From Burkholderia sp. H160 (GTDB lineage Bacteria; Pseudomonadota; Gammaproteobacteria; Burkholderiales; Burkholderiaceae): a stretch of DNA of 64,000 nt. Position numbers and translations under genes: made by a program. Of the stretch, positions 42,716-51,307 are shown piece by piece (the first letter of the stretch is position 1; every line of letters starts with the position of its first letter). The stretch is from assembly GCA_000173575.1 (NCBI GenBank), contig ABYL01000005.1:62001-126000 (forward strand). Reading direction: 5' to 3'. The notes below the pieces were generated by a model. That model ran no database searches, had not been told where the DNA came from, and saw only the letters and a program-made list of their open reading frames with translations.

Positions 42716-43549
42716 GTGCTACGTGTGAAGCAAAAGATTGCAATCGTGACCGGGGCTGCATCCGGTATCGGCGCTGCCTGTGCTGCGAGGCTCGCGCAGG
42801 AGGGCGCGTTGCTCGTGGTGGCGGACCTGAATCTCGAAGGCGCACAAGAGCAGGTTCGTCGTATCAAGGATTCGGGCGGTCAGGCGGTTGCAGCGCGTGT
42901 CGATATCGGCGACGAACGTTCGATCGATGCGTTGTTCGATCTGACGCTCGAGACTTGGGGTGGACTCGATATCCTGCATAACAATGCCGCCGCCACGTCG
43001 CTGTCCAGTACGGTCGATGCGGCAGTCGAGGTGGTCGACGTCGCTGTCTGGGACGACACGATGCGCATCAATCTTCGCGGCACCATGCTTGCTTCGCGGC
43101 GTGCGCTGCCGCTCATGCGAGCACGCGGCGGCGGTTCGATCATCAATACCTCTTCGGGCTCGGCTCAGGCGGGTGCGCTGGGCTATAGCGCCTATGGTGT
43201 CTGCAAGGCCGGTATCGAGAACTTGACGCGCTACATCGCCGCGCAGCACGGTAAGGAGGGGATACGCTGCAACGCGATTGCGCCCGGCCTGATCGTCACG
43301 CCGGTGACCAAAGCGTACTACGCTGGGGAGATCGGGGAGATGATGCTGAGCCACCATCTCACGCCTCGCCTCGGGCAACCTGAAGACATCGCACACGCGG
43401 TGGTGTATCTCGCTTCGGATGAGGCGGCGTTCGTCACAGGCCAGGTATTCAATGTCGATGGCGGACTTCTTTCGCACCAGCCTTACTATGCGGACGAAAT
43501 CCGCGCGCGTTCGGCCGCCATGGCCAACGCTACGAAGGGGCAGACATGA
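42716..43549 (+). CDS. SDR family oxidoreductase
   Basis: A 277-residue classical SDR with TGAASGIG, HNNAA and YGVCK as the active-site YxxxK. A GTG at 42716 follows GGGGGG and is used; GTG 42725 (MKQKIAIVTG) is equally plausible. The likely reaction is oxidation of a ring or side-chain hydroxyl to a ketone, for example at the 3-hydroxyacyl-CoA stage after the acyl-CoA dehydrogenase pair. It overlaps the SnoaL-like gene by four bases (ATGA). Confidence 0.88.
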   Translation: MLRVKQKIAIVTGAASGIGAACAARLAQEGALLVVADLNLEGAQEQVRRIKDSGGQAVAARVDIGDERSIDALFDLTLETWGGLDILHNNAAATSLSSTVDAAVEVVDVAVWDDTMRINLRGTMLASRRALPLMRARGGGSIINTSSGSAQAGALGYSAYGVCKAGIENLTRYIAAQHGKEGIRCNAIAPGLIVTPVTKAYYAGEIGEMMLSHHLTPRLGQPEDIAHAVVYLASDEAAFVTGQVFNVDGGLLSHQPYYADEIRARSAAMANATKGQT

Positions 43550-44124
43550 CGACGGATTCCGCCCTTCTTGCGCGTATCGAGCGCATTGAGGCTCAGCTCG
43601 CCATACAACAGTTGCCGGTCCGATACGCGCTCGCGGTCGATTCGCGCGATCTGGACAGTCTGGTGCAACTGTTTGCTGAAGACGTCAACTGCGGCCGATG
43701 GGGCGTGGGGCGCGCGGCGTTGAAGACGTTCTACGGGTCCGAGCATATTCTGCGCGGCTTTTATCGCAGCATTCACCAGATCTGCGGCCACGCAGTCGAT
43801 TTCATCGATGCCGACCATGCGACGGGAAGCGTTTATTGTCGCGCGGAGCACGAGGACAACGGTGCGTGGGTGGTGATGGCGATCTGCTACTTCGATCACT
43901 ACGTGCGGCGCGACGGGCAGTGGTACTTCGAGCGTCGCGAGGAACAGCACTGGTATTCGACGGACTGGCTCGCTCGCCCCGGCTCGCCGCGCTTCCAGAA
44001 CTGGCCCGGAAGGTACGAGGGCGACCGGTACGAACCGCGTCTTCCTCAAGGGTTTCCCACGTGGGCTGCATTCTGGAGCACGAGCGAACAGCCTGCCATC
44101 GACGCGTTGACGAAGGCCCCGTAA
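43546..44124 (+). CDS. SnoaL/NTF2-like protein
   Basis: A 192-residue protein with the N-terminal IERIEAQLAIQQLPVRYALAVDSRDLDSLVQLFAEDV pattern of NTF2-like (SnoaL) folds, a family that includes ketosteroid isomerase, scytalone dehydratase and small hydrolases. Conserved acidic and aromatic pocket residues occur around 28-45 and 95-130 (WYFERREEQHWYSTDW). It is translationally coupled to the SDR, suggesting that it isomerises or dehydrates that enzyme's product. The precise reaction is unknown. Confidence 0.82.
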   Translation: MTTDSALLARIERIEAQLAIQQLPVRYALAVDSRDLDSLVQLFAEDVNCGRWGVGRAALKTFYGSEHILRGFYRSIHQICGHAVDFIDADHATGSVYCRAEHEDNGAWVVMAICYFDHYVRRDGQWYFERREEQHWYSTDWLARPGSPRFQNWPGRYEGDRYEPRLPQGFPTWAAFWSTSEQPAIDALTKAP

Positions 44125-44156
44125 GCGCGCCCTCGTTCTCAGCTCTGGCGTCCGAA

Positions 44157-44927
44157 TTAGAGCACCGCTTCTCCGCGCAGAAGCACGTCGGCACCACCGT
44201 CGACGAACGGCACTTGGCCCACCATGTAGCCATTGGCGGGACTGGCGAGGAATGCAAGGAGCGGCACGATCTGCTCAGCGCTTGCATAGTCGTGCACGGC
44301 GGTGGGGACACCCGCGGCAAGCGCTTCGCGTCCTTCGACCGTTTCCAGCAGCGGCGCGACCATCGGCGTCTTCACGACGCCCGGAGCGACGCCATTTAGC
44401 AACACGCCCTCGTCGGCCCAGCCGGGCAGCACCGCCGTGCGCCGTATCCATTGCGTCAGCGCGCGCTTGGATGACGCATAGCTTTGTGCGCCGACCTTTC
44501 CAGCCTGTTCGCGTGCCGCGGATTCGTCGCCCTCGAGGCACAACTCGACGAGGCGCGCATCGACCGGATGAAGAGAGGCGAGCGATGAGATCGCCACGAC
44601 ACGTGGCTCGCTTCCCCGATGCAGGAGCGGCAACAGGCGCGGCAGCAGATCGGTCACGCCGAAGTAATTCACCGCCACGAGCGTGTCGCCGGACACAGGC
44701 GGCGACACGCCCGCGCAGGCGACCACTGCATCGATCGACGACGTGAGGTGCTGCACGCGCGCGACGAGCGCCTCGCGTTCCGCCGGAACAGTGAGGTCCG
44801 CGCAAACTTCCGCAGCGTGGAGATCGACGCCAATCACCCGTTCGCCGCGCGCGGTCAAATGCCGGGCCAGCGCGGCGCCCATGCCTGATGCGGCGCCGGT
44901 GATCAGCGTCGTGCGTGGAAGATTCAT
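44157..44927 (-). CDS. SDR resembling 3alpha-hydroxysteroid dehydrogenase/carbonyl reductase
   Basis: A 256-residue SDR. The N-terminal TLITGAASGMGAAL and the short VIGVDLHAAEVCADLT segment, the VAVNYFGVTDLLPRLLP helix and YASSK active site match, in order and spacing, the Comamonas testosteroni 3alpha-HSD/carbonyl reductase subgroup as I recall it. Such enzymes oxidise alicyclic alcohols, including steroids and terpenoids. ATG 44927 is used because the frame upstream runs into the ferredoxin gene. Being third in the reductase-ferredoxin-SDR operon suggests that it oxidises the alcohol made by a P450. Confidence 0.85.
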   Translation of the reverse strand: MNLPRTTLITGAASGMGAALARHLTARGERVIGVDLHAAEVCADLTVPAEREALVARVQHLTSSIDAVVACAGVSPPVSGDTLVAVNYFGVTDLLPRLLPLLHRGSEPRVVAISSLASLHPVDARLVELCLEGDESAAREQAGKVGAQSYASSKRALTQWIRRTAVLPGWADEGVLLNGVAPGVVKTPMVAPLLETVEGREALAAGVPTAVHDYASAEQIVPLLAFLASPANGYMVGQVPFVDGGADVLLRGEAVL

Positions 44928-44938
44928 GTCTACCACGC

Positions 44939-45259
44939 TTACGCAGCCACGCCGGGCAGGCGCACCACCAATCCGTCCAGCTCCGGTGTCACGAAGATCT
45001 GGCATGTCAGACGGCTGTTTTCGCGCACGTCCATCGCACAGGTGAGCATGTCGACTTCATAGGATTCAGCCACTGGCATGTGGCTGCTCCAGGCCTCGTC
45101 GACGTACGCATGACAGGTCGCGCAGCTGCAGCTGCCGCCACAGTCGCCAAGAATGCCTGGGATCTGGTTGTTGACCGCCGTTTGCATGACTGAGTCGCCA
45201 ACGGTAGCGCTCACGGCAGCCTCGCTGCCGTCCGGCTGGATAAATCGAATGAGCGGCAT
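44939..45259 (-). CDS. [2Fe-2S] ferredoxin, putidaredoxin type
   Basis: A 106-residue adrenodoxin/putidaredoxin-family ferredoxin. The cluster ligands are C40, C46, C49 (in DCGGSCSCATC) and C86, with the family spacing. It ferries electrons from the reductase encoded directly upstream to cytochromes P450, most likely the three in this window, and perhaps to the Rieske oxygenase. The gene lies 21 bp after the reductase and 11 bp before the SDR start. Confidence 0.94.
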   Translation of the reverse strand: MPLIRFIQPDGSEAAVSATVGDSVMQTAVNNQIPGILGDCGGSCSCATCHAYVDEAWSSHMPVAESYEVDMLTCAMDVRENSRLTCQIFVTPELDGLVVRLPGVAA

Positions 45260-45280
45260 GGCTTCTGGACCTCTGAAAAA

Positions 45281-46543
45281 TTAGTTGGACTGGGGAAGCA
45301 GACTTTTCAACGGGATCGATTCGTTGGCGAGATCGGCTGCGCGGACCGGAATTTTCTCGGCAACGAACCGCTTGGCCAGCACGAATTCGGGTACGCGGCT
45401 GACCGTATCGGCTGCGAGCATGACCCCGTCCTTCAGATAAAACGCGGAGAACGAGCGGGTATCGGGATTGCCGCGCAGCACGAACTCGTCGTAGCCATGG
45501 GACAAGCCGACCATCTTGAGCTTCAGATCGTATTGATCGGACCAGAACCACGGCACGCTGTTGTAGACGCGCTCCTTGCCACACAACGAGGCAGCCGCGG
45601 TGCGGGCCTGCTCCAGCGCGTTGGGCACCGACTCGAGACGCAGGCGCCGGCCGAGCGACGGGTTGGGGTGGTTGGTGCAATCCCCGACCGCAAAAATGTC
45701 CGGATCGGACGTGCGCGTGTGCTCGTCGACCACGATGCCGTTGTCAACTGCAAGGCCGGCCGATTGCGCGAGTTCGGTGGCAGGCTCCAGTCCCACGCCG
45801 ACGATGACGAGATCCGCAGCGACGCGCGTGCCGTCCGCGCAGCACACGGCGGCAACGGCGTCGGCGGATGCGTCGAGTTCGAAGCTACTCACGATCGCGT
45901 TCGTGCGGATGTCGACCCCGGCTTCGCGGTGCACTTTCTCGTAGAACGTGGAAAGCTCGGGAGCCGTGACGCGCGCGAGCACGCGGGGCAACGCTTCGAG
46001 CACGGTGACGTGCAAGCCGCGCTTCACAGCCACGGCAGCCACCTCCAGCCCGACATATCCACCACCGATGATCACGAGGCGCGAGCCGGCATGAAACTGG
46101 TTTCGAATGCGCGCGACGTGATCGAGCGTGCGAAGATAGTGAAAATTCTGCAGCTTCTCGATCGCTTCGATACCCGGTAACGCGAGGCGCCGCGCGCGCC
46201 CGCCGGTAGCCAGAACGAGTTTCGTATAGCGGATTTCGCTGCCGTTGGAGAGCGTGACCCGTTTCGCGTCACGGTCGATGCGCTCCGCGCGTACATTCGG
46301 GATGAACTCGACACGCGCTTTGTCGTACGTCGACAGCGGTTTCAGGTAGAGCTGCTCGGCGGTTGATTCGCCCGACAGGAATGCCTTGGAGAGCGGCGGC
46401 CGTTGGTAGGGCAAATGGGGTTCTTCTCCGACCATCACGATGCGCCCCGTCCATCCCTGTTCGCGGATCGCGGTCGCGCATTCTCCCGCTGCGTGACCCG
46501 CACCGACGATCAGTGCGGTGTTCTCTGCGTCTCCAGCTGTCAT
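45281..46543 (-). CDS. Ferredoxin-NAD(P) reductase, putidaredoxin reductase type
   Basis: A 420-residue FAD reductase of the putidaredoxin/rubredoxin reductase family. The FAD motif is VGAGHAAGE (13-21), LPYQRPPLSK follows, and a second GGGYVGLE Rossmann motif binds NAD(P)H. The C-terminal FAVGDCTN segment contacts FAD. It would reduce the adjacent ferredoxin. It is the first gene of a leftward operon with its own promoter at 46595-46638 carrying the shared operator. Confidence 0.94.
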   Translation of the reverse strand: MTAGDAENTALIVGAGHAAGECATAIREQGWTGRIVMVGEEPHLPYQRPPLSKAFLSGESTAEQLYLKPLSTYDKARVEFIPNVRAERIDRDAKRVTLSNGSEIRYTKLVLATGGRARRLALPGIEAIEKLQNFHYLRTLDHVARIRNQFHAGSRLVIIGGGYVGLEVAAVAVKRGLHVTVLEALPRVLARVTAPELSTFYEKVHREAGVDIRTNAIVSSFELDASADAVAAVCCADGTRVAADLVIVGVGLEPATELAQSAGLAVDNGIVVDEHTRTSDPDIFAVGDCTNHPNPSLGRRLRLESVPNALEQARTAAASLCGKERVYNSVPWFWSDQYDLKLKMVGLSHGYDEFVLRGNPDTRSFSAFYLKDGVMLAADTVSRVPEFVLAKRFVAEKIPVRAADLANESIPLKSLLPQSN

Positions 46544-46594
46544 GAAGCCAACTCCATCTCATACGGCCACAAGTTCACTGCGGCCAGCAATTGC

Positions 46595-46638
46595 GAATAG
46601 TGTTCTAAATTGTGAACGACCGTCGTTGCTACTGTCAA
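46595..46638 (-). promoter_or_regulatory. Ferredoxin reductase promoter with GAAC-n3-GTTC-type operator
   Basis: On the minus strand: TTGACA (46638-46633), 18 bp, CACAAT (46614-46609), then GAACACTATTC (46605-46595, one mismatch). A GTTC half-site (46617-46614) lies 12 bp upstream of the palindrome. The spacing from -35 to palindrome is 33 bp, identical to the etfBA and DUF35 promoters. It lies just after the TetR stop. Confidence 0.65.
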
Positions 46639-46641
46639 TGC

Positions 46642-47373
46642 TCATGAACCCCGCTGAGCCGCCGGCGTGGAGCCGACCATCGCCTCGATGCCGCCAACCG
46701 CGAAACGGATCAAATAGCTGCGCATGCGCTCGATATGTGCTGTCGTTAATGCTTGTGCTCCGGAGCGCGCTTCCTGCGCGTAAAGCTCATTGAGCACGAG
46801 ATGAAACACGGACTCGACGAAATGCTGCACCAGTTCCACGGTTTCCCGCGTGACGCGAGGAAGCGCCCTGGCGAAGGCGTCACGGTACAGCGCGGCCGCA
46901 GACGCGTATTGGTCATAGAACGGCGCCGTAAGGTCGGGGCACTCCAGAAGGCAGCCAATCTGGGTTAGCAGGCGCAGGTAGTTTCGCCACCCCGGATCGC
47001 CGCTTTTCAGATGCGCGAAGGCCGGTGCGGAAAGTGCAGTCACGATTGCCTCGACGTCGGGGCGCTTGCCTTGCAGCGGTGCGAGTTGGGCCTCGAGCGA
47101 TTCGATGACCTGGCGGCTGATCACGGCTGCGCGGCGGCCGATGGCCTGCTGAAACAGCGCGTCCTTGCTGCCGAAGTGGTACCGCGCGAGGCTCAGTTCC
47201 ATGCCACAGGTCTGCATGATGTCGCGAATCGACGTGCCGAAGTAGCCGTGCATTGCGAACAGCCGCTCGGCTGTATCGAGAATGCGCTCTGGCGTCGTGC
47301 TGCGCACCGTGGCGCGCGTTTCATTGATGACAGTCGCCGGGCTGCTGGCGGCGTATGTGGTCCTGGACGACAT
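46642..47373 (-). CDS. TetR family transcriptional regulator
   Basis: A 243-residue TetR-type regulator. The helix-turn-helix is at about residues 46-69 (FGTSIRDIMQTCGMELSLARYHF), and the C-terminal domain has a TetR/AcrR-like LLTQIGCLLECPDLTAPFYDQY helix. ATG 47373 is chosen with AAAGGG upstream; a start at 47511 would read through the operator region. It is divergent from the P450 operon, and the GAACATAGTTC palindrome sits between them. It is therefore my first candidate for the protein that binds the GAAC-n3-GTTC sites across the island. Confidence 0.9.
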   Translation of the reverse strand: MSSRTTYAASSPATVINETRATVRSTTPERILDTAERLFAMHGYFGTSIRDIMQTCGMELSLARYHFGSKDALFQQAIGRRAAVISRQVIESLEAQLAPLQGKRPDVEAIVTALSAPAFAHLKSGDPGWRNYLRLLTQIGCLLECPDLTAPFYDQYASAAALYRDAFARALPRVTRETVELVQHFVESVFHLVLNELYAQEARSGAQALTTAHIERMRSYLIRFAVGGIEAMVGSTPAAQRGS

Positions 47374-47427
47374 GGTTTCCCTTTCATGGCGGGCGCGAGC
47401 CAGAAAGCGCGCGAACCCTTTCCGCGA

Positions 47428-47472
47428 ATGATAAATCGATCTTGCACATTCGTGCAAAATAGAACATAGTTC
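47428..47472. promoter_or_regulatory. Overlapping divergent promoters with two palindromes
   Basis: TTGCAC-ATTC-GTGCAA (47442-47457) is a perfect inverted repeat. Its left arm can serve as -35 for the P450 operon (17 bp to CATAGT, 47465-47470) and its right arm as -35 for the TetR gene on the other strand (18 bp to TATCAT, 47433-47428). GAACATAGTTC (47462-47472) covers the P450 -10. One regulator could thus control both directions. Confidence 0.55.
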
Positions 47473-47537
47473 AACTATTGGTACTTCGCCGCAAAGCAGA
47501 GGTGCCTGCAAACGAACGATTAATGGAGACAGGAACC

Positions 47538-48782
47538 ATGGCCGGCGCGCTGCGACTCGAGGACTTCGACGATCCCACGTTCAACCCCTTTTTTGAGGAT
47601 TCGCTGGCCTTCGGCGCCGACCCCGACCCGTATCCGCGCATTGCCGAGCTTCGCGAGAAAGCCACGGTTCAGAAGGGCGACTACCGCGTGCTGATGGGCG
47701 AGGTGGCGGACCTGACGATGTCTGACGTCGCGCACTACTCCGTATTTGGATACGACGAGGTCTCGAAGGTGCTTGGCGATCCGGCGACGTTTTCGAACAA
47801 GTCTTACGAGCGGAATCTCGGCATCAGCTTCGGGCGCAGCATTTCGACGATGGACGCGCCCGAGCACCCGCGCTACCGCCGCATCTTCCAGAAAGCCTTC
47901 TTGCCGCATACCGTGGCGGCATGGGGCGATACGCTGGTCGATCCAGTAGTCAGCGAGCTGATGTCGAAATTCGTGGATCGCGGACATGCGGACCTCGTCA
48001 ACGAGTTCACTCTTCACTACCCATTTAACATCATCTATCGGCAGCTGGCGTTGCCCCCGGAAGATGTGAAAGTCTTTCACAAGCTGGCAATCGCACAGAC
48101 GCTGGTTTCGATCGATGTCGAGCATGGCGTGGAGGCATCGACGAAGCTGGGCACTTATTTCGCGCGACTCGTCGAGGAGCGCCGACGTAATCCCGGCGAC
48201 GATCTGGTCAGCTCGCTCGCCTTCGCGGAGGTGGACGGTGAACGGCTGCCGGACGAGGTCGTCATTTCGTTCCTGCGCCAACTGGTGAATGCGGGCGGCG
48301 ACACGACCTATCGCGCAACCAGCGTATTGTTGCTCGCGTTGCTGCGCGATCCAGTGCAGCTCGAAGCGGTTCGCCAGGATCGCACGCTGGTCGCGCAGGC
48401 GATCGAAGAGGCCCTGCGCTGGGACGGCCCCGTGCTGATGCAGTCGCGTATCGCGACACAAGATGTCACGCTCGGCGGTGTCGAGATTCCCGCGGGCGCG
48501 TTTCTCGACGTGCTGGCAGGCAGCGCCAATCGCGACCCCAGCCGCTTCGCCGATCCGGACAAGTTCGACATCTATCGCAAGCCGGTTCACCGGCACTTTG
48601 CGTTTGCCTATGGCCCGCACGTATGCATCGGCCAGCATCTTGCGCGTGTCGAAATGACGCGCGCGCTCAACGCGATTCTCGATCGCCTGCCCAATCTTCG
48701 CCTCGATCCGGCCGCGGCAGCGCCCCAGATCAATGGAATCATGATGCGTGTTCCGCATACGATTCCCGTCGTCTTCGGCTAA
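47538..48782 (+). CDS. Cytochrome P450
   Basis: A 414-residue bacterial P450 of a different subgroup from the two P450cam-like proteins. The I-helix is VNAGGDTTYR with D255/T256, the ExxR motif is E291-R294, and FAYGPHVCIGQ holds the heme ligand C363. ATG 47538 is used with GGAG and AGGA upstream; longer starts at 47523 and 47478 exist. It heads the operon with a GMC oxidoreductase and a beta-diketone hydrolase-like protein, so it probably hydroxylates a ring carbon that is then oxidised and cleaved. I do not assign a CYP family. Confidence 0.92.
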   Translation: MAGALRLEDFDDPTFNPFFEDSLAFGADPDPYPRIAELREKATVQKGDYRVLMGEVADLTMSDVAHYSVFGYDEVSKVLGDPATFSNKSYERNLGISFGRSISTMDAPEHPRYRRIFQKAFLPHTVAAWGDTLVDPVVSELMSKFVDRGHADLVNEFTLHYPFNIIYRQLALPPEDVKVFHKLAIAQTLVSIDVEHGVEASTKLGTYFARLVEERRRNPGDDLVSSLAFAEVDGERLPDEVVISFLRQLVNAGGDTTYRATSVLLLALLRDPVQLEAVRQDRTLVAQAIEEALRWDGPVLMQSRIATQDVTLGGVEIPAGAFLDVLAGSANRDPSRFADPDKFDIYRKPVHRHFAFAYGPHVCIGQHLARVEMTRALNAILDRLPNLRLDPAAAAPQINGIMMRVPHTIPVVFG

Positions 48783-48901
48783 CTAGAACAACGCCAGCCT
48801 CGCGTGTCGTGGACGGGGCTGGCCGACAAGGCACGTGCCGGGAGCCAGCTCACAAGGTAGGTAGCGCTGGTCCGCATGCAAGGACGGTGGAGAACGCATA
48901 G

Positions 48902-50503
48902 ATGACCGAGTTTGACTTTATCGTGATTGGCGCCGGCGCCGCAGGGTGCGTACTGGCCAATCGTCTTTCGGAGAGCGGGCACCATTCAGTGCTGCTCATC
49001 GAGGCAGGTCCGGAAGATCGCAATCCTTTAATCCGGATGCCTAAAGGCTTCGGAAAGCTGCTGGGCGATCCAGCTCATGCCTGGTTCATTCCCGTGCAGC
49101 CCGATGACGGGAACGGACACCGCAACGAGATCTGGCTTCGCGGCAAGATGCTCGGCGGCTCCAGCAGCATCAACGGCATGGTGTATATGCGAGGTCATCC
49201 CGAAGACTACGATGGATGGGCCGAGCTGGGTGTCGAGGGATGGGGCTGGCAGAACCTGGCGCCGTGCTTCCGGCGGATCGAGGATCACGCGCTCGGCGCC
49301 GACGAGCTTCGAGGCGAGGGCGGCCCGCTGAAAGTGTCGCAGTACGCGCAGCGCAATCGTATCGGCGACGCGGTGCTCGAGGCGTGCCGGTCGCTCGGCG
49401 TGCGACGCGTGGAAGATATCAACAGGCTCGATCATGAGGGTGTCGCCTATCTGATCTATACGATACGCAACGGTCGTCGGCAAAGCTCGGCCGAAGCTTT
49501 TCTGAAGCCTGCGAGGACGCGCAAGAATCTCACGGTCGTTACCGGCACGCAAGCCACGCGAATCTTGTTTGACGCCACGCGCGCCGTCGGCGTCCAGTGT
49601 GAAAACGCGGGGCAGCAGATCGCTTACCGTGCGCGCCGCGAGGTTGTGCTCTCGGCGGGCGCGATCGAGTCGCCGCGGCTTTTGCAGCTTTCGGGCATCG
49701 GCGATCCGGTTCATCTGCAGTCGCTTGGCATTCCTGTCGTGGCGGCGAGTCCGGGTGTCGGACGGAACATGCGCGAGCACTATCTGTATATGGTGCAGGC
49801 GCGTCTGCAGCATTGGCGCGATTCGCAGAACCGGCAGTTCAGCGGCATGCGGCTATGGCGTAACGCGCTGCAGTATTTTCTGTTCCGCCGTGGCGTCATG
49901 TCGCTCGGCTCGTACCAGGTGGGCGGCTTCGTCAAGACCGCACCCGATGCGATGCGTCCCGACGTTCAACTGATGATGGCGCCGTACTCGATGGATTTCG
50001 GCGCGGCCGGTTACGCCTTCGAGTCCTTCCCAGGCATGCAGCTCTTCAGCTATCCCCTGCGTCCACGCAGCGAGGGGCACGTCAGGATCCAGTCCTCGGA
50101 CTCCCGCGTTCCACCCGAAGTCGTCGCGAACTACCTTGCCGATCCGTACGACCAGCAGATGGCCGTCAACGCGTTCCGGCTCATGCGCAGCGTGCTGGCC
50201 GCCGAGCCGCTTAGGAGCCTGCTGACAGGCGAGACACGCCCAGGCCTCGCCGTCCAGACCGATGACGAGATTCTCGACCTCTACCGGCGCGAAGGCCAAT
50301 CCGGCTATCACGCTTGCGGCACCTGCAAGATGGGCTCGGACACGCTTGCCGTGCTCGATTCGCGGCTGCGCGTGCGCGGTGTCGAAGGTCTGCGCGTGAT
50401 GGATCTGTCCGTAACACCCACGATGATCTCCGGCAACACTAATGGCCCCATGATGGCGATGGCATGGCGCGCCGCCGGGCTGATCCTGGAGGGCGCGCGA
50501 TGA
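48902..50503 (+). CDS. GMC family FAD-dependent oxidoreductase
   Basis: A 533-residue glucose-methanol-choline oxidoreductase. The FAD motif is VIGAGAAGCVLANRL (8-22), GGSSSINGMVYMRGHPEDYDGW is the second signature, and H470 in GYHACGTCKMGSD with the downstream NTNGPMMAM asparagine forms the catalytic pair. It would oxidise an alcohol to a ketone or aldehyde. Following a P450 directly, it probably oxidises the newly introduced hydroxyl. It overlaps the next gene by four bases. Confidence 0.92.
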   Translation: MTEFDFIVIGAGAAGCVLANRLSESGHHSVLLIEAGPEDRNPLIRMPKGFGKLLGDPAHAWFIPVQPDDGNGHRNEIWLRGKMLGGSSSINGMVYMRGHPEDYDGWAELGVEGWGWQNLAPCFRRIEDHALGADELRGEGGPLKVSQYAQRNRIGDAVLEACRSLGVRRVEDINRLDHEGVAYLIYTIRNGRRQSSAEAFLKPARTRKNLTVVTGTQATRILFDATRAVGVQCENAGQQIAYRARREVVLSAGAIESPRLLQLSGIGDPVHLQSLGIPVVAASPGVGRNMREHYLYMVQARLQHWRDSQNRQFSGMRLWRNALQYFLFRRGVMSLGSYQVGGFVKTAPDAMRPDVQLMMAPYSMDFGAAGYAFESFPGMQLFSYPLRPRSEGHVRIQSSDSRVPPEVVANYLADPYDQQMAVNAFRLMRSVLAAEPLRSLLTGETRPGLAVQTDDEILDLYRREGQSGYHACGTCKMGSDTLAVLDSRLRVRGVEGLRVMDLSVTPTMISGNTNGPMMAMAWRAAGLILEGAR

Positions 50504-51270
50504 CTCACCTTGAAGACTATAGGGGGCGCTTTTCGAATATCGAATTCGAGCGACGCGACGGTGTTTTGCAAGTGCGCCTGCATACGGATGGTGGCCCGCT
50601 CAAGTGGGGCGCGCTCAACCGCAGCATCCACAGCCAGCTGGGCGAGGCGTTCTACCAGATCGCACGCGACCTCGACAATCGCGTAGTGATCCTGACCGGC
50701 ACCGGCGATTCGTTCTGCGACGCGATGAATTACGCCGAATTGCCGACGGAACCGCTTTCGCAAGTCTGGCCGCGCTTGCAGCGCGAGGGGCAGGACTTGC
50801 TCATGCAACTGCTGGATATTCCGGTTCCGGTTATCGGTGCGATTAACGGGCCGGCACATATCCATGCCGAACTGCTTGTGCTATCGGATATCGTGCTCGC
50901 CTCCAGTCGGGCGGAAATCTCTGACCAGGCTCATTTCGTTCACGGCGTCGTGCCGGCGGACGGCGTGCAGATCGTCTGGCCGATGCTGATTGGCCACAAC
51001 CGCGCCCGCCACTTTCTGCTGACTGGCGAGCGCATCACGGCACAACGCGCGTGGGAGCTTGGTGTCGTTGGCGAAGTCGTCGCGCACGACACGTTGCTCG
51101 AACGTGCCTGGCAAATGGCACGCGAACTGGCGGCGAAGCCCGTCGAAACGTTGCGATACACGCGCGCTGTCTTTACGCAGCCGTTCAAGCGTCGCATGGT
51201 CGACGAACTGGGCTACGGGCTCGCGCTCGAAGGACTTGCCGGTATCGCGGTGCAGTCCGGAAAGAACTAG
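50500..51270 (+). CDS. Crotonase-fold beta-diketone hydrolase, 6-oxocamphor hydrolase-like
   Basis: A 256-residue crotonase-superfamily protein that departs from hydratases: SFCDAMNYAEL replaces FCAGxD. It matches 6-oxocamphor hydrolase (OCH) of Rhodococcus in layout, and the four OCH catalytic residues fall at identical numbers: H122 in NGPAHIHAE, H145 and D154 in DQAHFVHGVVPADG, and E244 in LALEGL. OCH performs a retro-Claisen cleavage of a bicyclic beta-diketone without CoA. This gene overlaps the GMC oxidoreductase stop (ATGA), as expected if that enzyme makes the diketone. OCH numbering is from memory. Confidence 0.85.
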   Translation: MTHLEDYRGRFSNIEFERRDGVLQVRLHTDGGPLKWGALNRSIHSQLGEAFYQIARDLDNRVVILTGTGDSFCDAMNYAELPTEPLSQVWPRLQREGQDLLMQLLDIPVPVIGAINGPAHIHAELLVLSDIVLASSRAEISDQAHFVHGVVPADGVQIVWPMLIGHNRARHFLLTGERITAQRAWELGVVGEVVAHDTLLERAWQMARELAAKPVETLRYTRAVFTQPFKRRMVDELGYGLALEGLAGIAVQSGKN

Positions 51271-51307
51271 CGCGTCAAAGCATATGTTCACGTATGGGAG
51301 AAGCGAG

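Noticed and set aside
47442-47457. TTGCAC-ATTC-GTGCAA as a transcription terminator
   Set aside because: It lies between divergent gene starts and has no T-run; a promoter/operator role is more sensible.
50500-51270. Reading the OCH-like gene as proof of a camphor pathway
   Set aside because: No Baeyer-Villiger monooxygenase or other camphor-specific enzyme is present in the window, so only a beta-diketone hydrolase role is supported.
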